A stretch of 64,000 nucleotides of DNA from Gigantopelta aegis (lineage: Eukaryota; Mollusca; Gastropoda; Neomphalida; Peltospiridae), in assembly GCF_016097555.1 (NCBI RefSeq), contig NC_054704.1, positions 100,925,820-100,989,819 of the forward strand, given 5' to 3'. The notes below the pieces were generated by a model. The model made no database searches, had not been told where the DNA came from, and saw nothing but the letters and a program-made list of their open reading frames with translations. Positions 1 through 10,253 of the stretch are shown piece by piece; the stretch's first letter is position 1; each line of letters starts with the position of its first letter. Both the position numbers and the translations under genes were made by a program.

Positions 1-531
1 GTGACACTCGTTAGGGTTGCAGAAGTTACACTGAAGAAATCCCATCTGGTTTTGATGATCGTCTTGCATGGCGCAGGGCACAATCGAGTTCAGCTCTGGT
101 ACAAAGTCACACATGACTGTGAAACAGCCTTTCAGTTTCTCCCATTGTTGTAGAGAAAGGAATATTCCCTTCTTCGAAGGTTTCACGGATTTAGTTTCAT
201 CACACCACCACCACTGACGCAGGTCCACCCCAGCAAAGTTCTTGTCGACGCTGACTTGGACGTTGGCACCAAGGTGTCTGAACAATTTTTCGTCTTTCCC
301 CTGGTTTAATGCTGAAATTGTTTCGTCAATTTGGCTTTTACATCCACACAGTTCGATCCACTGTTTAAGACTGAGGACAATACCTCGCTTGGTGGGGAAA
401 GTTTTCCCCTTGTCACTGTCAAATTTCCTTATGTGAATAGCAGTGTCCCCTTTCCATAACTTGGCCACCACGTAGACGTTAGTTCCAAGTTCTAGACGAC
501 ATCTCGCTTCATCACTTGTGGAACAGGCCAT
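1..531 (-). CDS. PC4-like tandem-domain protein (5' part; 3' end outside window)
   Basis: The frame starts at the ATG complementary to 529-531 and stays open for all 177 codons to the window edge. Two copies of a PC4/p15-type C-terminal fold are visible: residues about 30-60 (IHIRKF, then FPTKRGIVLSLKQW) and 102-133 (VDLRQWWW, then KPSKKGIFLSLQQW). PC4 proteins bind single-stranded DNA as dimers and act as transcription cofactors; the K-K/R-G-I-x-L-S-L-x-Q-W core is the family signature. The C-terminus is Cys/His-rich (C136, C141, C153, C168, C171, C176, H177), possibly a zinc site; it may continue beyond the edge. The start is supported by a TATA box and initiator about 40-70 bp upstream. 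PC4-like genes occur in animals and also in mobile or viral elements, so host versus element origin is open. The PC4-like call is motif recognition only. Confidence 0.7.
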   Translation of the reverse strand, partial: MACSTSDEARCRLELGTNVYVVAKLWKGDTAIHIRKFDSDKGKTFPTKRGIVLSLKQWIELCGCKSQIDETISALNQGKDEKLFRHLGANVQVSVDKNFAGVDLRQWWWCDETKSVKPSKKGIFLSLQQWEKLKGCFTVMCDFVPELNSIVPCAMQDDHQNQMGFLQCNFCNPNECH

Positions 532-569
532 CTCTGGATTGAACGTAGATCTGATCGTTTTCGGCGAGC

Positions 570-603
570 GAATGACAATTAAACCGTATCTAGCCTTTTT
601 ATA
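570..603 (-). promoter_or_regulatory. Core promoter (TATA box plus initiator) of the PC4-like gene
   Basis: On the minus strand TATAAAAAGG occupies 603-594, and an initiator-like TCATTC lies at 575-570. The initiator A falls about 30 bp from the TATA start, the spacing expected for RNA polymerase II. This predicts a 5' leader of roughly 40 nt before the ATG at 531, with no earlier ATG in between. It is a sequence prediction only. Confidence 0.6.
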
Positions 604-616
604 CTCTTTCGTGCCA

Positions 617-810
617 GTCTAAGTAGGTCAGGGGCCGTTCTAAGTAGGTCAGGTTCCGGTCTAAGTAGGTCAGGGCCGGGTCAGTAGGACGTTGCACACG
701 GCACAGTAGGCCAGTCTAAGTAGGTCACGGTCAGTCTAAGTAGGTCATGGCCAGTAGGACGAGGTCACGTGACGTCATCAAGGTCAAGGTCACGGAAAGT
801 AGGTCATGGG
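617..810. promoter_or_regulatory. Cluster of AGGTCA nuclear-receptor half-sites with E-box and CRE
   Basis: Six copies of AAGTAGGTCA lie at 621, 642, 663, 718, 738 and 797; the first three are spaced exactly 21 bp. Three more AGGTCA sites start at 762, 781 and 787; the last two form a DR0 whose first site also reads TCAAGGTCA, an ERR/FTZ-F1-type element. Overlapping CACGTG (766-771) and TGACGTCA (770-777) sit in the same block. The block ends about 15 bp from the TATA box of the minus-strand PC4-like gene. Nuclear-receptor, bHLH and CREB binding are known for these motifs; use here is inferred. A simple 21-bp repeat without regulatory role is the alternative. Confidence 0.5.
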
Positions 811-884
811 GCGCAACAGGCCCTTATACTACTGACTTACAGTAACGATAAACAAAACAGACTAAACTATTAATGTATACAAAA

Positions 885-2060
885 ATAATAAGGGGGTGGA
901 GTTTATTATTTTTGACTGCGCCTTTAAAATAAAATAACATTTATATTAAACTATTTTTAATAAATATAAAATATAAAAATGGCGCAATTTTTTATGGGCT
1001 GGTCTAAATATTTAATTATTATATTTTTAAGCATTCTACTTTATTAAATTTAGGCCCCAAGGAGGTTACAAGGAAATGTTGGTCAAAGGAATGTTAATTA
1101 ATTAAGGTTATACCTTAGCTTAGTAACTGGTTTAACGTGTCCATATACCACTAGGGTATTGAACACACCTATCCCGAGTTCGACCTCCGATAGGATCGGC
1201 GGTCTGACTCGGGATAGGGATAACCTAACAAATAGGGTCAATTTTGACATTTTGAATATTAACGCCAAAAGTATAAAAAAGGGGGAAATTGGGGTTAATA
1301 AGTTTTGGCTGCGCCCTTAAAGAAAAATATTAACATTCCTAACCTATATAAATTATTAATATAATATAATAATATAATATAATTTCGGCCATGGGAGGTT
1401 AAGAGGAAAGGGGCTGCCAATCATATTTTAAACATTGGTGTGACCAGGTGAGGGTTGGGAGGGAGGGGAGGCCGGCCCTACACAAAACCTAAGGCCGAAC
1501 CGCCTACGCCTATAGCACCAAAGAATGCCCTAACTCCCGGCATTCCATCACCCCAACCCCCCACCGTGTCCAACCGCAGTTCAGTCCAATCCTGACAGCC
1601 TACTAGTTGTTTAGGAAGTTATTATAACTTCTTAAACCGGCGTCACTTGAAGAGTGACGCCAAAGGGTTATAAGAGTTTCATCGCTGGTGCCACTAGGGT
1701 AGTGGCGCAAAAAATCCAGCGATGGTTAATTTAAGGTTATAAAGAGAATTGCCAATCATATCAGAAACGTTGGTGTGACCAAATGAGGGCCGGGGGAGAG
1801 GGGAGGTCAGATCCTACTCAAACCTAAGGCCTAACCGCCTAAAAAAGCTTCTATCTTCCGACATCCCATCAACCCCAACCCCACCGTGTCCAATCGCAGT
1901 TCAATCCAATCTTGACAATCTTATCTGGATGAAGGGAAGTAATAAGAACTTCCAAAATTGGTGTCACTCTCCTAAGATTTAGTGAAAAGATCCAACGTTG
2001 GAGACACTAGTAGAGTGACACTAAAGAATCCAACGATGGTAGATTTAGTAAGAGGTAAAG
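885..2060 (+). repeat. Diverged tandem repeats of about 350 bp with hairpins
   Basis: Three imperfect units can be aligned by eye. Shared landmarks are CTGCGCC(C/T)TTAAA (about 917 and 1310), GGAGGTTA(A/C) (about 1061 and 1394), TTGGTGTGACCA (about 1434 and 1760), and a CCCCAACCC...CACCGTGTCCAA stretch (about 1550 and 1873). Each unit carries short stem-loops, for example GGCGTCAC...GTGACGCC at 1639-1661 and TCCCGAGT...ACTCGGGA near 1173-1215. No coding frame is seen on either strand. The repeat family is not recognised. Confidence 0.5.
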
Positions 2061-2716
2061 GGGTGTTTGAAGAATTTTACGTGTCGAACCCGCCGTGAGG
2101 AGAGAATTGCACCCGGACGATCCACGAAGCAGCAGAGGTGATCCCTGCGTTGACCCCTAAAACATACACGATTAAGTAATTCATAAAGACGCTGCCACCA
2201 CTTTAATCTATAAAACCAGAGGCAGTAATCGAGGTAATAATAACCAGGTTACTACCAGAGGCACAGACCAGACACCTGCCCTGTTAAATTATATAATTTT
2301 GTTTTTATTAAGAATATAAAATAATTGTTAAAATATGGATAACAAATACATAAATAATAAGAGAGAGAGCACGCTGTAAACCTATTAAATTTTTAAAAAG
2401 TAAAAGGCCAAAATTAAAAACAATAATATATATAACATGCAATATACCGGAAGCGGAAAGGGATTACTGTCACGTAGTTTAAATCGTTTGCGTTTACCTC
2501 TTTTTGGTTTCAGTGTTAAACTTGTAATACAGAATAAATAGAACTTTGGGTTTTGAAAATTATCTGTTAACCATGAATAAAGTATAAAGTTAAAGCAACA
2601 GAAAAGTAGTTTACGTCGTTTCTATATAGGCTACATGGACGTGTAGTCGATGTAGGCTATATCGAAAATAAAGGCTTTTTAAAAAAAAAAAACCAAATAG
2701 CTGGGGTAATAAATAG
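2061..2716. other. Spacer without recognised gene
   Basis: This is mixed sequence that becomes AT-rich after about 2290. A CTATAAAACC sequence at about 2209-2218 resembles a plus-strand TATA box, but no convincing frame follows it. A poly-A run lies at 2681-2692. No repeat or RNA gene is recognised. Confidence 0.4.
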
Positions 2717-2861
2717 AATAACAAACTCGGTACCAGTTATTATCAAATTTATTTCCCTCGTGAAATAGTTTTCACTTGTCACTCGCTAAAGCTCGTGACA
2801 AGTGAAAATTATTTCACTCGGGACATAAATTTGATAATAACTGGTAACTCGTTTATTATCC
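2717..2861. repeat. Palindromic MITE-like element (P1)
   Basis: Two near-perfect inverted arms run from ACCAGTTATTATCAAATTTA (2732) to its complement ending at 2845, around a short loop with CTCGCTAAAGCTCG. Outer flanks AACTCG and CGAGTT extend the palindrome, and ACTCGTTTATTATCCTC follows at its right edge. The edge and loop motifs recur in the elements at 24.5-25.3 kb, 29.6 kb and 58.7 kb. It has no coding capacity; a MITE-like nature is inferred. Confidence 0.65.
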
Positions 2862-3500
2862 TCTATATAATTCTAGCCAAGCCGTAGAGCTAAGCTAATA
2901 AATATATTAATTAATTATAAATCCAAATATTATTATTACTATTATTTATTATATTATATTATACTATTTACTTTAATTAATTTAATTTATTTTAATCAAT
3001 TAATATAAAATATATTACTATCTTATTTGTTTCTAATTAATTTAATAATTAGGCTACACATACTGACTACTTAATATATTTTTATTTGTCTCCATCCAAT
3101 TAATACTCTATTGTATTTTTATGCTGTTTATTTGGATTTAACAAATTTAGTGCAGAAAAAGAAATAATGACCAACGTCTTCAGGTGTATTGCAGTGGGTG
3201 CAGTTGGGAGATTTTAGTTTTTTAATTTCACGGATGTTAAATGAACATTTGTCCAAACACAATTATTGGGTAATAAATACGATATTAAACTATCCACCTC
3301 TTGTATTACGTTTATGTCTGACGTGAAATACTGTGATTTATTACATACCTGTTCAATCTTACTATAGTGATAAAGACATTTTCAAACCGTGTGATCAATT
3401 TATCTTGTATCGCATATATGTGCAATCTGGACCGGAACTTTTAAATGGAGAATTCCCTTTTTATTTTTACTGCAGTTAGCGCCTGTTAGTTACTGACGTC
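2862..3500. other. AT-rich spacer
   Basis: Very AT-rich sequence (TTAATT, TATTAT runs) to about 3120, then ordinary non-coding sequence. No frame, repeat or RNA gene is supported. Confidence 0.4.
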
Positions 3501-3504
3501 ATTT

Positions 3505-3715
3505 AGGAGATAACCATGTGGAGTTTTTAGATTTGCGGGTGTTATTTAGGAGATAACCATATGGAGTTTTTAGATTTGCGGGTGTTATTGTCTATTTGAT
3601 CCCGCAAATGTAATTTTTGACTGAAGACGTTGGCCTGAGATTAAAAATGAAACATTTGTGGGCATCAAATAGACAATAATACCCGCAAATCTTAAAACTC
3701 CATAATTATGGTTAT
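3505..3715. repeat. Palindromic element with duplicated arm (P3)
   Basis: ATAACCATATGGAG at 3553 begins an arm that is matched in inverse orientation by CTCC...GGTTAT ending at 3715. The arms contain TTTGCGGGTGTTATTGTC and its complement, with a spacer of about 45 bp in the middle. The outer part of the left arm is also present as a direct duplicate at 3505-3545. It resembles a palindromic MITE with a partial tandem duplication of one arm. Confidence 0.6.
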
Positions 3716-4133
3716 GTCCATTGTAAACTGAATCGTTTTTCCACAGAACTAACTGTATATCTGGCATTTCTTGAAAAAAATACCTGGCTCCAATCTAACT
3801 GTAGACCCATGAATCGTCAACTTCGCCTGTTCCAAATATCATTTACAAATTACGTCACAACGTATTTGAAACATTACACACGACTGTCGCAGAGTATGAT
3901 TCTTAACGTTAAAGGGACATTCCTGAGTTTGCTTAAATGTTTAAGATGTTGTCGACTACCAGATGACTGTAATTTCATATCAAATATATTTTTCTGCATA
4001 AAATATTTAAAATATTAAACGTGTTTCTAATCGTTATAATATTTGTACTAGGTTAAATTTCATTTTATTTTCTAAAAACGACAGTGCACGGCCGCCGTAG
4101 AGACTTTAAAATTTTAAATATATTATTTCTTGA

Positions 4134-4205
4134 CAATACCCCCCCCCCCCCCACACACACACACCTACCCCCCCCCCCCCAAAAAAAAAATAATAATAAA
4201 AAAAA
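4134..4205. repeat. Low-complexity C-, CA- and A-runs
   Basis: A run of C, then CA dinucleotides, a second C run, and A-rich sequence. Simple sequence, no coding value; such homopolymers are also prone to assembly error. Confidence 0.85.
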
Positions 4206-4309
4206 TTAAAAACGGCGAATACGTTGAAATAAAATAATAAATAGTTGGAACATAAACTCACGATTTTTTATTATTATTTGGTTTATTTATTTTTATTTTT
4301 ATTTTTGAT

Positions 4310-4750
4310 TGTGTTTTTGTTTTGGGGGATTGGGGTTTTTTGACGGAGCTATCGTACACAGGAACACTGCGGGCGCGTGAACAGCAATTTTAGCAAGGGG
4401 GTGTCTAGACTGAGGTGAGCAATGTTTATAGGGGGTGACACGCTCCGCCGGACAATTATCGGGGGAAAAAACAACAGAAAACAAAATTTACTTAAGCAGG
4501 GGATTGAGCAAGCGATTATTATTATTATTTATTTTTATTTTATTTATTTTGGGGGGATGAGGGGGGAGCGAGGGTTATTTTGTTGTTTGTTTCTTGTTTG
4601 TTTGTTTGTTTTTGTTTTGTTTTTTTTACGTAGCTCCGTACACAGTACCACTGCAGACGCGTGTGCAAGGATTTTAGCATGGGGAGGAGGTCTACACGGA
4701 GGCGAGCGAAGTTTACGGTGAGGGGTCGAGACATTTTCCCCGATGGGTAT
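4310..4750 (+). repeat. Diverged tandem duplication of about 300 bp
   Basis: Two related segments align: about 4310-4460 and 4608-4745. Both contain a T/G-rich lead-in, AGCT(A/-)CGTACACAG, GGCGCGTG or GACGCGTG, TTTTAGCA and TCTA(G/C)AC(T/G)GAGG(T/C)GAGC. Several short frames cross the segments on both strands, but they are carried by the repeats and look spurious. The family is not recognised. Confidence 0.5.
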
Positions 4751-5005
4751 GTGCCTGCACAGACAAAAAACATTGTGGCACAATCATTTTTGCTTAATAC
4801 ACAACATAATGTCCTCTAACCGTACCGATCTGCGAAACTAACTAAACTGTTAGTATTGTTACCGAATCATAGTTATTAATTATGCTTATCTGTAACAATA
4901 GTGGTACATTGACGGTTCGAAAACGGATAACACGTTTCCTTCCGACTGTTTCCAGTCACAAGCTGAAGCTGATAATTTTATTTATTTATATGTATTCATT
5001 CATTC

Positions 5006-5024
5006 ATATATAATAATAATAATA

Positions 5025-5071
<47 letters not shown>

Positions 5072-5072
5072 G
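5006..5072. repeat. (ATT)n microsatellite
   Basis: Interrupted AAT/ATT trinucleotide repeat of about 65 bp. Confidence 0.9.
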
Positions 5073-5109
5073 TACTGCTGGGGCAATATTACGCTATTCA
5101 TATACGGTA

Positions 5110-5345
5110 GCAGGGTAAAATGGGTATGGCGCCATACCCAAATTTTATTGCAGATTTACATTTTTTAAGTTAACCTTGACAAAATTAATGACTTTTTATT
5201 ATTAATGTGTGATTTTCATAACCCTAATCCTACACCTAACCTATATTATTTCTGGCGGAGGCCCCCCATACCCCCTATCGACTGCTGTTGCATTCAGCAA
5301 ACACATTGTAAATATTTAATCTCATAGCGCCATACCCAAAACATT
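5110..5345. repeat. Sequence bounded by GGCGCCATACCC motifs
   Basis: A perfect 20-bp palindrome (TGGGTATGGCGCCATACCCA) sits at 5119-5138, and GCGCCATACCCAAAAC recurs at about 5327 in the same orientation as its right half. The roughly 200-bp interval has no coding frame. It may be a small non-autonomous element, but true terminal repeats and a target duplication were not identified. Confidence 0.35.
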
Positions 5346-5349
5346 ATTT

Positions 5350-6424
5350 CCGGCAGAAACACTGGGTAGGTGTCTATGGAAAACGTACACAAAAGGGTCC
5401 GCGAGATTTATATTCAACCGCCATTCCCCTGTTTGTAGTTAGCATGTATTCATTCCTCTTGTTCCAAGTGGTTCGGCAATATGGATCAATCAAATACTTA
5501 TTTACCGCCTATATACATTTTTGCTGTGTTTATAGACAGCCCTCGTTAGTGGAGGCCATATTCACGGCCGTCGTATATAAGCTACTTCGTATATAAACAC
5601 CATCTAGTTCACAGTATTCTTTAAAAATGTAGTAATTCCTATTCCAAGCCATTTGTAATTACCCATGGGGTTATGGCATATTTTATATAATAATAAATTT
5701 AACAAACTGAAAAATGAATGCGGTGTTTAGGTGTTTAAAAAATTTTTCCGCGAATAACACACGATAAATTTATCTGTACAGGCAAAGTCGAATCGTCGCC
5801 GTTTAAAATACTTCTGTTGCTAAAATAAATTAATGTATAAGCTTATTATCATTCAGTACATGTTTATATATCTTTTTACAACTCATTTTCATTGTTTTTC
5901 TTTCCATTTACCATACGTCGCATAGGACGGTCAAGCGTTCTCATTACACGAGCTTGGTAAATCGTTTGGACATTGCAGTTATTCGGGGGTTGCCCATCAC
6001 GTGACTACAAAAATAATACGTCACACCTCTTCGCTCCAAATAGCCGTTATTTTTTCCTGAATTATGGATCGTTGACATAATTCAATTATTTTTACAAAAT
6101 ATCAGTAATTAGTGGGTTATGGTAGTTATGTAGATGGTTAAATATAGTACTTTTAGCGACAAATGAAATGTATATATTTTGAGATAATACTTTGTTAGGT
6201 CATTAATTAGGTCAATCATCCGTGACTGAGCGCCTTTAAAAAGATTGTAAATATTATACAGTTTTTAAAAATCGCATTTTGCTATCTCGAAATTATAATA
6301 CCTTTACAAATAATTATGGTTTTGTTCCACAAAATGGACTATTAAGACTTCTTTTAAAGCTCTTTATACACGCGACGACTTAAGTAAACAAATAAAGTCA
6401 GTGATTTGGAGCAAAACAATATAA
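5350..6424. other. Spacer without recognised gene
   Basis: Non-coding AT-rich sequence. No tRNA-like SINE head, transposon end or long frame is seen. Confidence 0.4.
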
Positions 6425-6564
6425 GTTGTAGAAGCATCACGAGAGGTATATGGCTTTTTATGTAGCCTCTGTGTGTTCTTTTACCCCGAGCCGAAGGCGA
6501 GGGGGTAAAAGAGCACACAGAGGGTACATAAAAAGCCATATACCCCGAGAGATGCTTCTACAAC
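6425..6564. repeat. Near-perfect 140-bp palindrome (P2)
   Basis: GTTGTAGAAGCATC at 6425 is matched by GATGCTTCTACAAC ending at 6564. The arms of about 63 bp pair almost fully around a loop reading GAGCCGAAGGCGAG. The minus-strand frame across it is an artefact of the palindrome. The loop resembles the GAGCGAAAGCGAG loops of the P1-type elements. Confidence 0.7.
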
Positions 6565-7840
6565 GAATTTATCTTGCCGACATGTTAAACCATATAGCCA
6601 AATAATCAAATTAACGCCAGACAATAATTGTTAACAATTTATTAACGGAGCCGTACCACGCGGACGCGAACGAAACCACTTGCCTGTGACGAAAAATAGT
6701 TCCATCGATAAACGAGTTTTTAACTTCAAATGTTTGTAATACGAAATTGTCTGAAACAGATATTAATAAAAAACAAAAAACAAAAACAAAAAAACAACAC
6801 TTTTTTATCAGAAATGTATGTAGTAAAAAAAATAAAAATATTAAAAATAAAAAACAACTGTTGCTAATCGCGCATTAATACAATAACACCACGACCGTAA
6901 TTAGGTGGCCGAGTTCAACATTGCAGCTTTTATAGTAAAAATAAAATTAATTATGTATACTTGATTGATTATCAATGTTATTTATAATCTAATTATTGCT
7001 TTAGCATAAACTGGGGCGGCTGGAAACTGTTGGAAATTACAGACGGGGTATAAGAGAATTTGGCTCCGCCCACAGGGGGATAAGAGATTTGTCCAACGGC
7101 AAACAACCAATGAGATAAAGAATTTTACATGAAGGCGAGATAATTAAATATAGTTGATCATCAATAATTTGGGAGTGGTCAGCTATGTAATATGTAATTG
7201 TCAAGTTACATTTTCTGAAACAGAAACAGTTTTATATACAGTAATTATAGGAAATGTCACGACATAAAGTAATACAGCGTCAAGGCAAATATATTTCTAG
7301 GCAAAATAAAATATAATGCTGTATACAATGTGATGATGTGTTTTACAGAATGTAAAACTAGTAGGCCTCTAATTAGTTCCGTTTCAGCGGTCACCTTCAC
7401 CAACCAGTTGTCTAAGATATATGGCAAACTCATTACTCCAGCAAATTATCTGGAGTTAAAAACTAAATTAAAGTAAAACAAACAATATTTATCCCCATTA
7501 AGGAGCCACTTTCTTTAACATAGAAACTATTGTTGTTTAGTTGTTGTTGTTTTTTTTTTTGGGGGGGGGGGGGGAGGGTTTTTTTTAGGTGGTTGTTTTG
7601 TTGATTTCTTTTTGATGTTTTTGTTCTTTGTTGTTTTTTGTGTTGTTTTGTTGTTGTTGTTGTTGTTTTTGGGGGGTATACACCTTTAAAAGACTGTAAC
7701 TAAACATACCTCTATGAACCTTAAAAAATAGTCGATCCAGTGAACTATACCCCGCTCCCTGACAACAAACTGCACAGACAATAAATATATGTTGTCAATT
7801 TAATCGAATGCACAGACACATTTTTCTGAAAAACCTTTAC
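6565..7840. other. Spacer without recognised gene
   Basis: AT-rich non-coding sequence with a T/G-rich low-complexity stretch at 7530-7680. It is the 3' flank of the minus-strand GPCR at 7849. No terminator or polyadenylation site is singled out with confidence. Confidence 0.4.
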
Positions 7841-7848
7841 TAAGTAGT

Positions 7849-8790
7849 TCAACCTTCCGTAGTCGTAAGAGGTTCCACTTGCAAGCCCTTGCATCTCAAT
7901 ATGCTTTTGTATGCCTCTCGGAACTTCCTGCTCTTGAATCCGTAAATGAAAAGGTTGATAGCTGGGTTACACAAATCCAACACCAACAAGATTTCAAAGA
8001 GTACATAATTTATCTCATTCTTTGCAAATGTGACCGCGAGGTAGTAGAGAATGTGTGGCAGATACAGACAGACGGACACGCTGTACGCCAGGACCATCAC
8101 TGTGGACTGCAGTGATGCTTGCTTCTCTACGTCAGACACTCGGAAATTTCGCTCTCGACGTCTGAACTTCAGTTCTGCCACCAAAACACGAAAAGCAGAC
8201 AGAAGTCCAATTATCTGGAAAGTGAACACCGTACTTATGAAAAATCTAGTAAACCAACTGGGAAACAGAATTGGCGAATAACACCTGCCATTTGTTTTCC
8301 AATAGTCTATTCCAGAAACCGTTGGAACGTTTAGGAGAAATACTCCTACGACGGAAACCACACACCAGACGAAGTTACCTTTCATCGTTACGTGCTCGTA
8401 ATAGTGATAGGGGAAGTGAACTGCGTAGAATCGCTCCATGGAGAGAAGTGACAGAAAGACTATATTGCCTACGACTACAATTTGTCCTATGAATATAGTG
8501 ATCAAACAGGATGCCCTGGTATTAAAAAGGACTGGCTTGTTGGTCCGTATCATTACGAGCGGTGTGTAGATGGTCACAGTCAAAATATCACTGACGGCCA
8601 ATGCTGCGATCATCATGTTACTGGGGTATCTCAAAGACTTGAAGCGGCAGATGGCAACAATTGTTAGTATATTCCCTCCTATAGCGACGAAAATGATTAT
8701 GATTTTCAAGCTCATTACCACATTATTAAACGTTTTATACTCCTGTGGTGCAGCTGGGGACAAGTCTAACCCAGCGCTGTTATCTGCCAT
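7849..8790 (-). CDS. Intronless class A (rhodopsin-like) G-protein-coupled receptor, copy 1
   Basis: A single-exon frame of 313 aa is taken from Met MADNSAGL; an in-frame Met lies 38 codons upstream (8904). The later start is preferred because it aligns with the starts of copies 3 and 4 and a TATA-like box lies only about 50 bp upstream. Seven membrane segments are visible: TM1 with GGN, TM2 LAVSD, Cys before TM3 (RASC), MERF in place of DRY, an extracellular-loop-2 Cys (GRCYSP), TM6 with CLYLPH, and TM7 CNPAINLFIYGF. The second Asn is N7.49, so position 7.50 of NPxxY is Leu rather than Pro. The tail is short. It is an orphan receptor at the plasma membrane; ligand unknown. It is clearly diverged from the copies at 26.6, 28 and 53 kb. 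Confidence 0.85.
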   Translation of the reverse strand: MADNSAGLDLSPAAPQEYKTFNNVVMSLKIIIIFVAIGGNILTIVAICRFKSLRYPSNMMIAALAVSDILTVTIYTPLVMIRTNKPVLFNTRASCLITIFIGQIVVVGNIVFLSLLSMERFYAVHFPYHYYEHVTMKGNFVWCVVSVVGVFLLNVPTVSGIDYWKTNGRCYSPILFPSWFTRFFISTVFTFQIIGLLSAFRVLVAELKFRRRERNFRVSDVEKQASLQSTVMVLAYSVSVCLYLPHILYYLAVTFAKNEINYVLFEILLVLDLCNPAINLFIYGFKSRKFREAYKSILRCKGLQVEPLTTTEG

Positions 8791-8840
8791 TGCGACTTCT
8801 TTAAATTCCTGACAAATGTGACTTGCATAACAGTAAAGCG

Positions 8841-8852
8841 TATATAAATATA
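8841..8852 (-). promoter_or_regulatory. TATA-like element upstream of GPCR copy 1
   Basis: TATTTATATA on the minus strand lies about 50 bp before the preferred ATG at 8790. A start site about 30 bp downstream would leave the upstream Met (8904) outside the transcript, supporting the 313-aa start. AT-rich background weakens the call. Confidence 0.35.
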
Positions 8853-9060
8853 GCTGCAACGTTGCTCGTGATTCGACACGCAATAGCACTATATCTTTCA
8901 GCATACGATTTGTTGGTGAATACTTCTACGCAATCTACCCAGTTATGTACACTAATTCCATTAATGATTATGATTATTATTACAGAAATTTATTATGAAA
9001 AATATTGCTTGTGAAATGCGGGAAATTATTTTGGAGTACATCTATTTTAAAAAATCTTCA

Positions 9061-9151
9061 TGGAGACGGAGAGAGTGTGAGAGAGGGAAAGTTGGAGGGA
9101 GAGAGGGGGGTGTGAGAGAGAGAGGGGGGGGTGGGAGAGAGAGTGTATGTA

Positions 9152-9220
<69 letters not shown>
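9061..9220. repeat. (GA)n microsatellite and GA-rich flank
   Basis: A pure GA run of about 60 bp spans 9157-9217, preceded by interrupted GAGAGG/GGGG sequence. Frames across it, on either strand, are low-complexity artefacts. Confidence 0.9.
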
Positions 9221-9221
<1 letters not shown>

Positions 9222-9526
9222 TGTGTGTTTAAGCTAAAGTTTGGTTTGGTTAACAACACCACTAGATAAGACAGTGATTGAGAGCACGTATTGGTATACC
9301 ACAGTAGACTGTGTACGTGCATGTGTACGTACCTCAGGCAATTTAACAAATCGTTCAACACCACGTTAAAACCTGAGTACACGTTAATTCGACTTTTAAT
9401 ATATCGAGTTCTCCACGAATTATTTTAATGTATTATTAAATGTTATTGACAAATACACTAAATGAGCAACTTGTTACGGAACAGACTAAAAAATACCAGC
9501 CCATTTAGTAACCGTGAATAAAGGAA

Positions 9527-9832
9527 ACGCTAAAGTTTGTTTTGTTTAACGACGCCACTAGAGCATCAGCTATTGGATGTCAAACATTTGGGAATTCTGA
9601 CTCGTAGTCATTGGAGGAAACCCGCTACGTTTTTCCATTAGCAGCAAAGGATCGTTTATATGCACTTTCCCAATTAGGAAAGCACATACCATGACCTTTG
9701 ACCAGTTGTGGTGCACTGGATGGAACGAGAAAACAAGCCAGTGAGTTGAATGGATCCACCAAGGTTGTTCGATCCTGCGATGCAAGCACTTCTGGCGAGA
9801 GCTCAACGGACTGAACTAAATCACGTCCCCTG
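9527..9832 (-). mobile_element. tRNA-derived SINE (head 3, tail 2)
   Basis: Read on the minus strand it starts with GGGGACGTGATTTAGTTCAG, a box-A-like head, then a GGATCGAAC box B near 9770, the shared central region (CCAGTGCACCACAACTGG, then ATATAAACGATCC), and ends in the CTCTAGTGGCGTCGTTAAAC tail. A tail-only fragment of the same type lies at about 9230-9262. It is non-autonomous and mobilised by a LINE partner not identified here. Confidence 0.7.
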
Positions 9833-10054
9833 AATTAAAGAAAATTCGGCAGTTGGTTACAGGTTTCTTTGTTTAATTTCTTTAAGTCCTGATTATTGAC
9901 CGCTAGCATGTAAGTCGTAACATCCAAGTGGGTGTAGAGTTTTCGCCTTTAGGAAAATTGACAAAATTGACAAAATAAAAGATGGCCGATACAGAATCAC
10001 GAAAATAATTTGTTTACATCTTTCCTAAACAAAAATGTTAAAATACTAATTACA

Positions 10055-10252
10055 TCTTTCCATTAGAAGCAACTGATATTTTATATGCACCATCCCACAG
10101 ACAAGATAGCACATACCACGGGGTGTTTTTTTACCAGTCGTGGTGCACTGGTTGGAACGAGAATTAAACCAACGGACCCACTGACGGGGATCGATGCCAG
10201 ACGAACCGCACAACAAGCGAGCACTTTACCACTGGGCTACGTTCCTCCCCAT
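10055..10252 (-). mobile_element. tRNA-derived SINE, 3'-truncated (head 1)
   Basis: Minus-strand head GTAGCCCAGTGGTAAAG (box A) and a GGCATCGATCC box-B-like sequence are followed by the shared GTGCACCACGACTGG and ATATAAAATATCAG region. The usual tail is absent. It abuts the 61-bp minisatellite. Confidence 0.7.
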
Positions 10253-10253
10253 A

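Noticed and set aside
8051-8812. Plus-strand frames opposite GPCR copy 1 (and likewise opposite copies 2-4)
   Set aside because: Antisense shadows of the receptor coding sequence.
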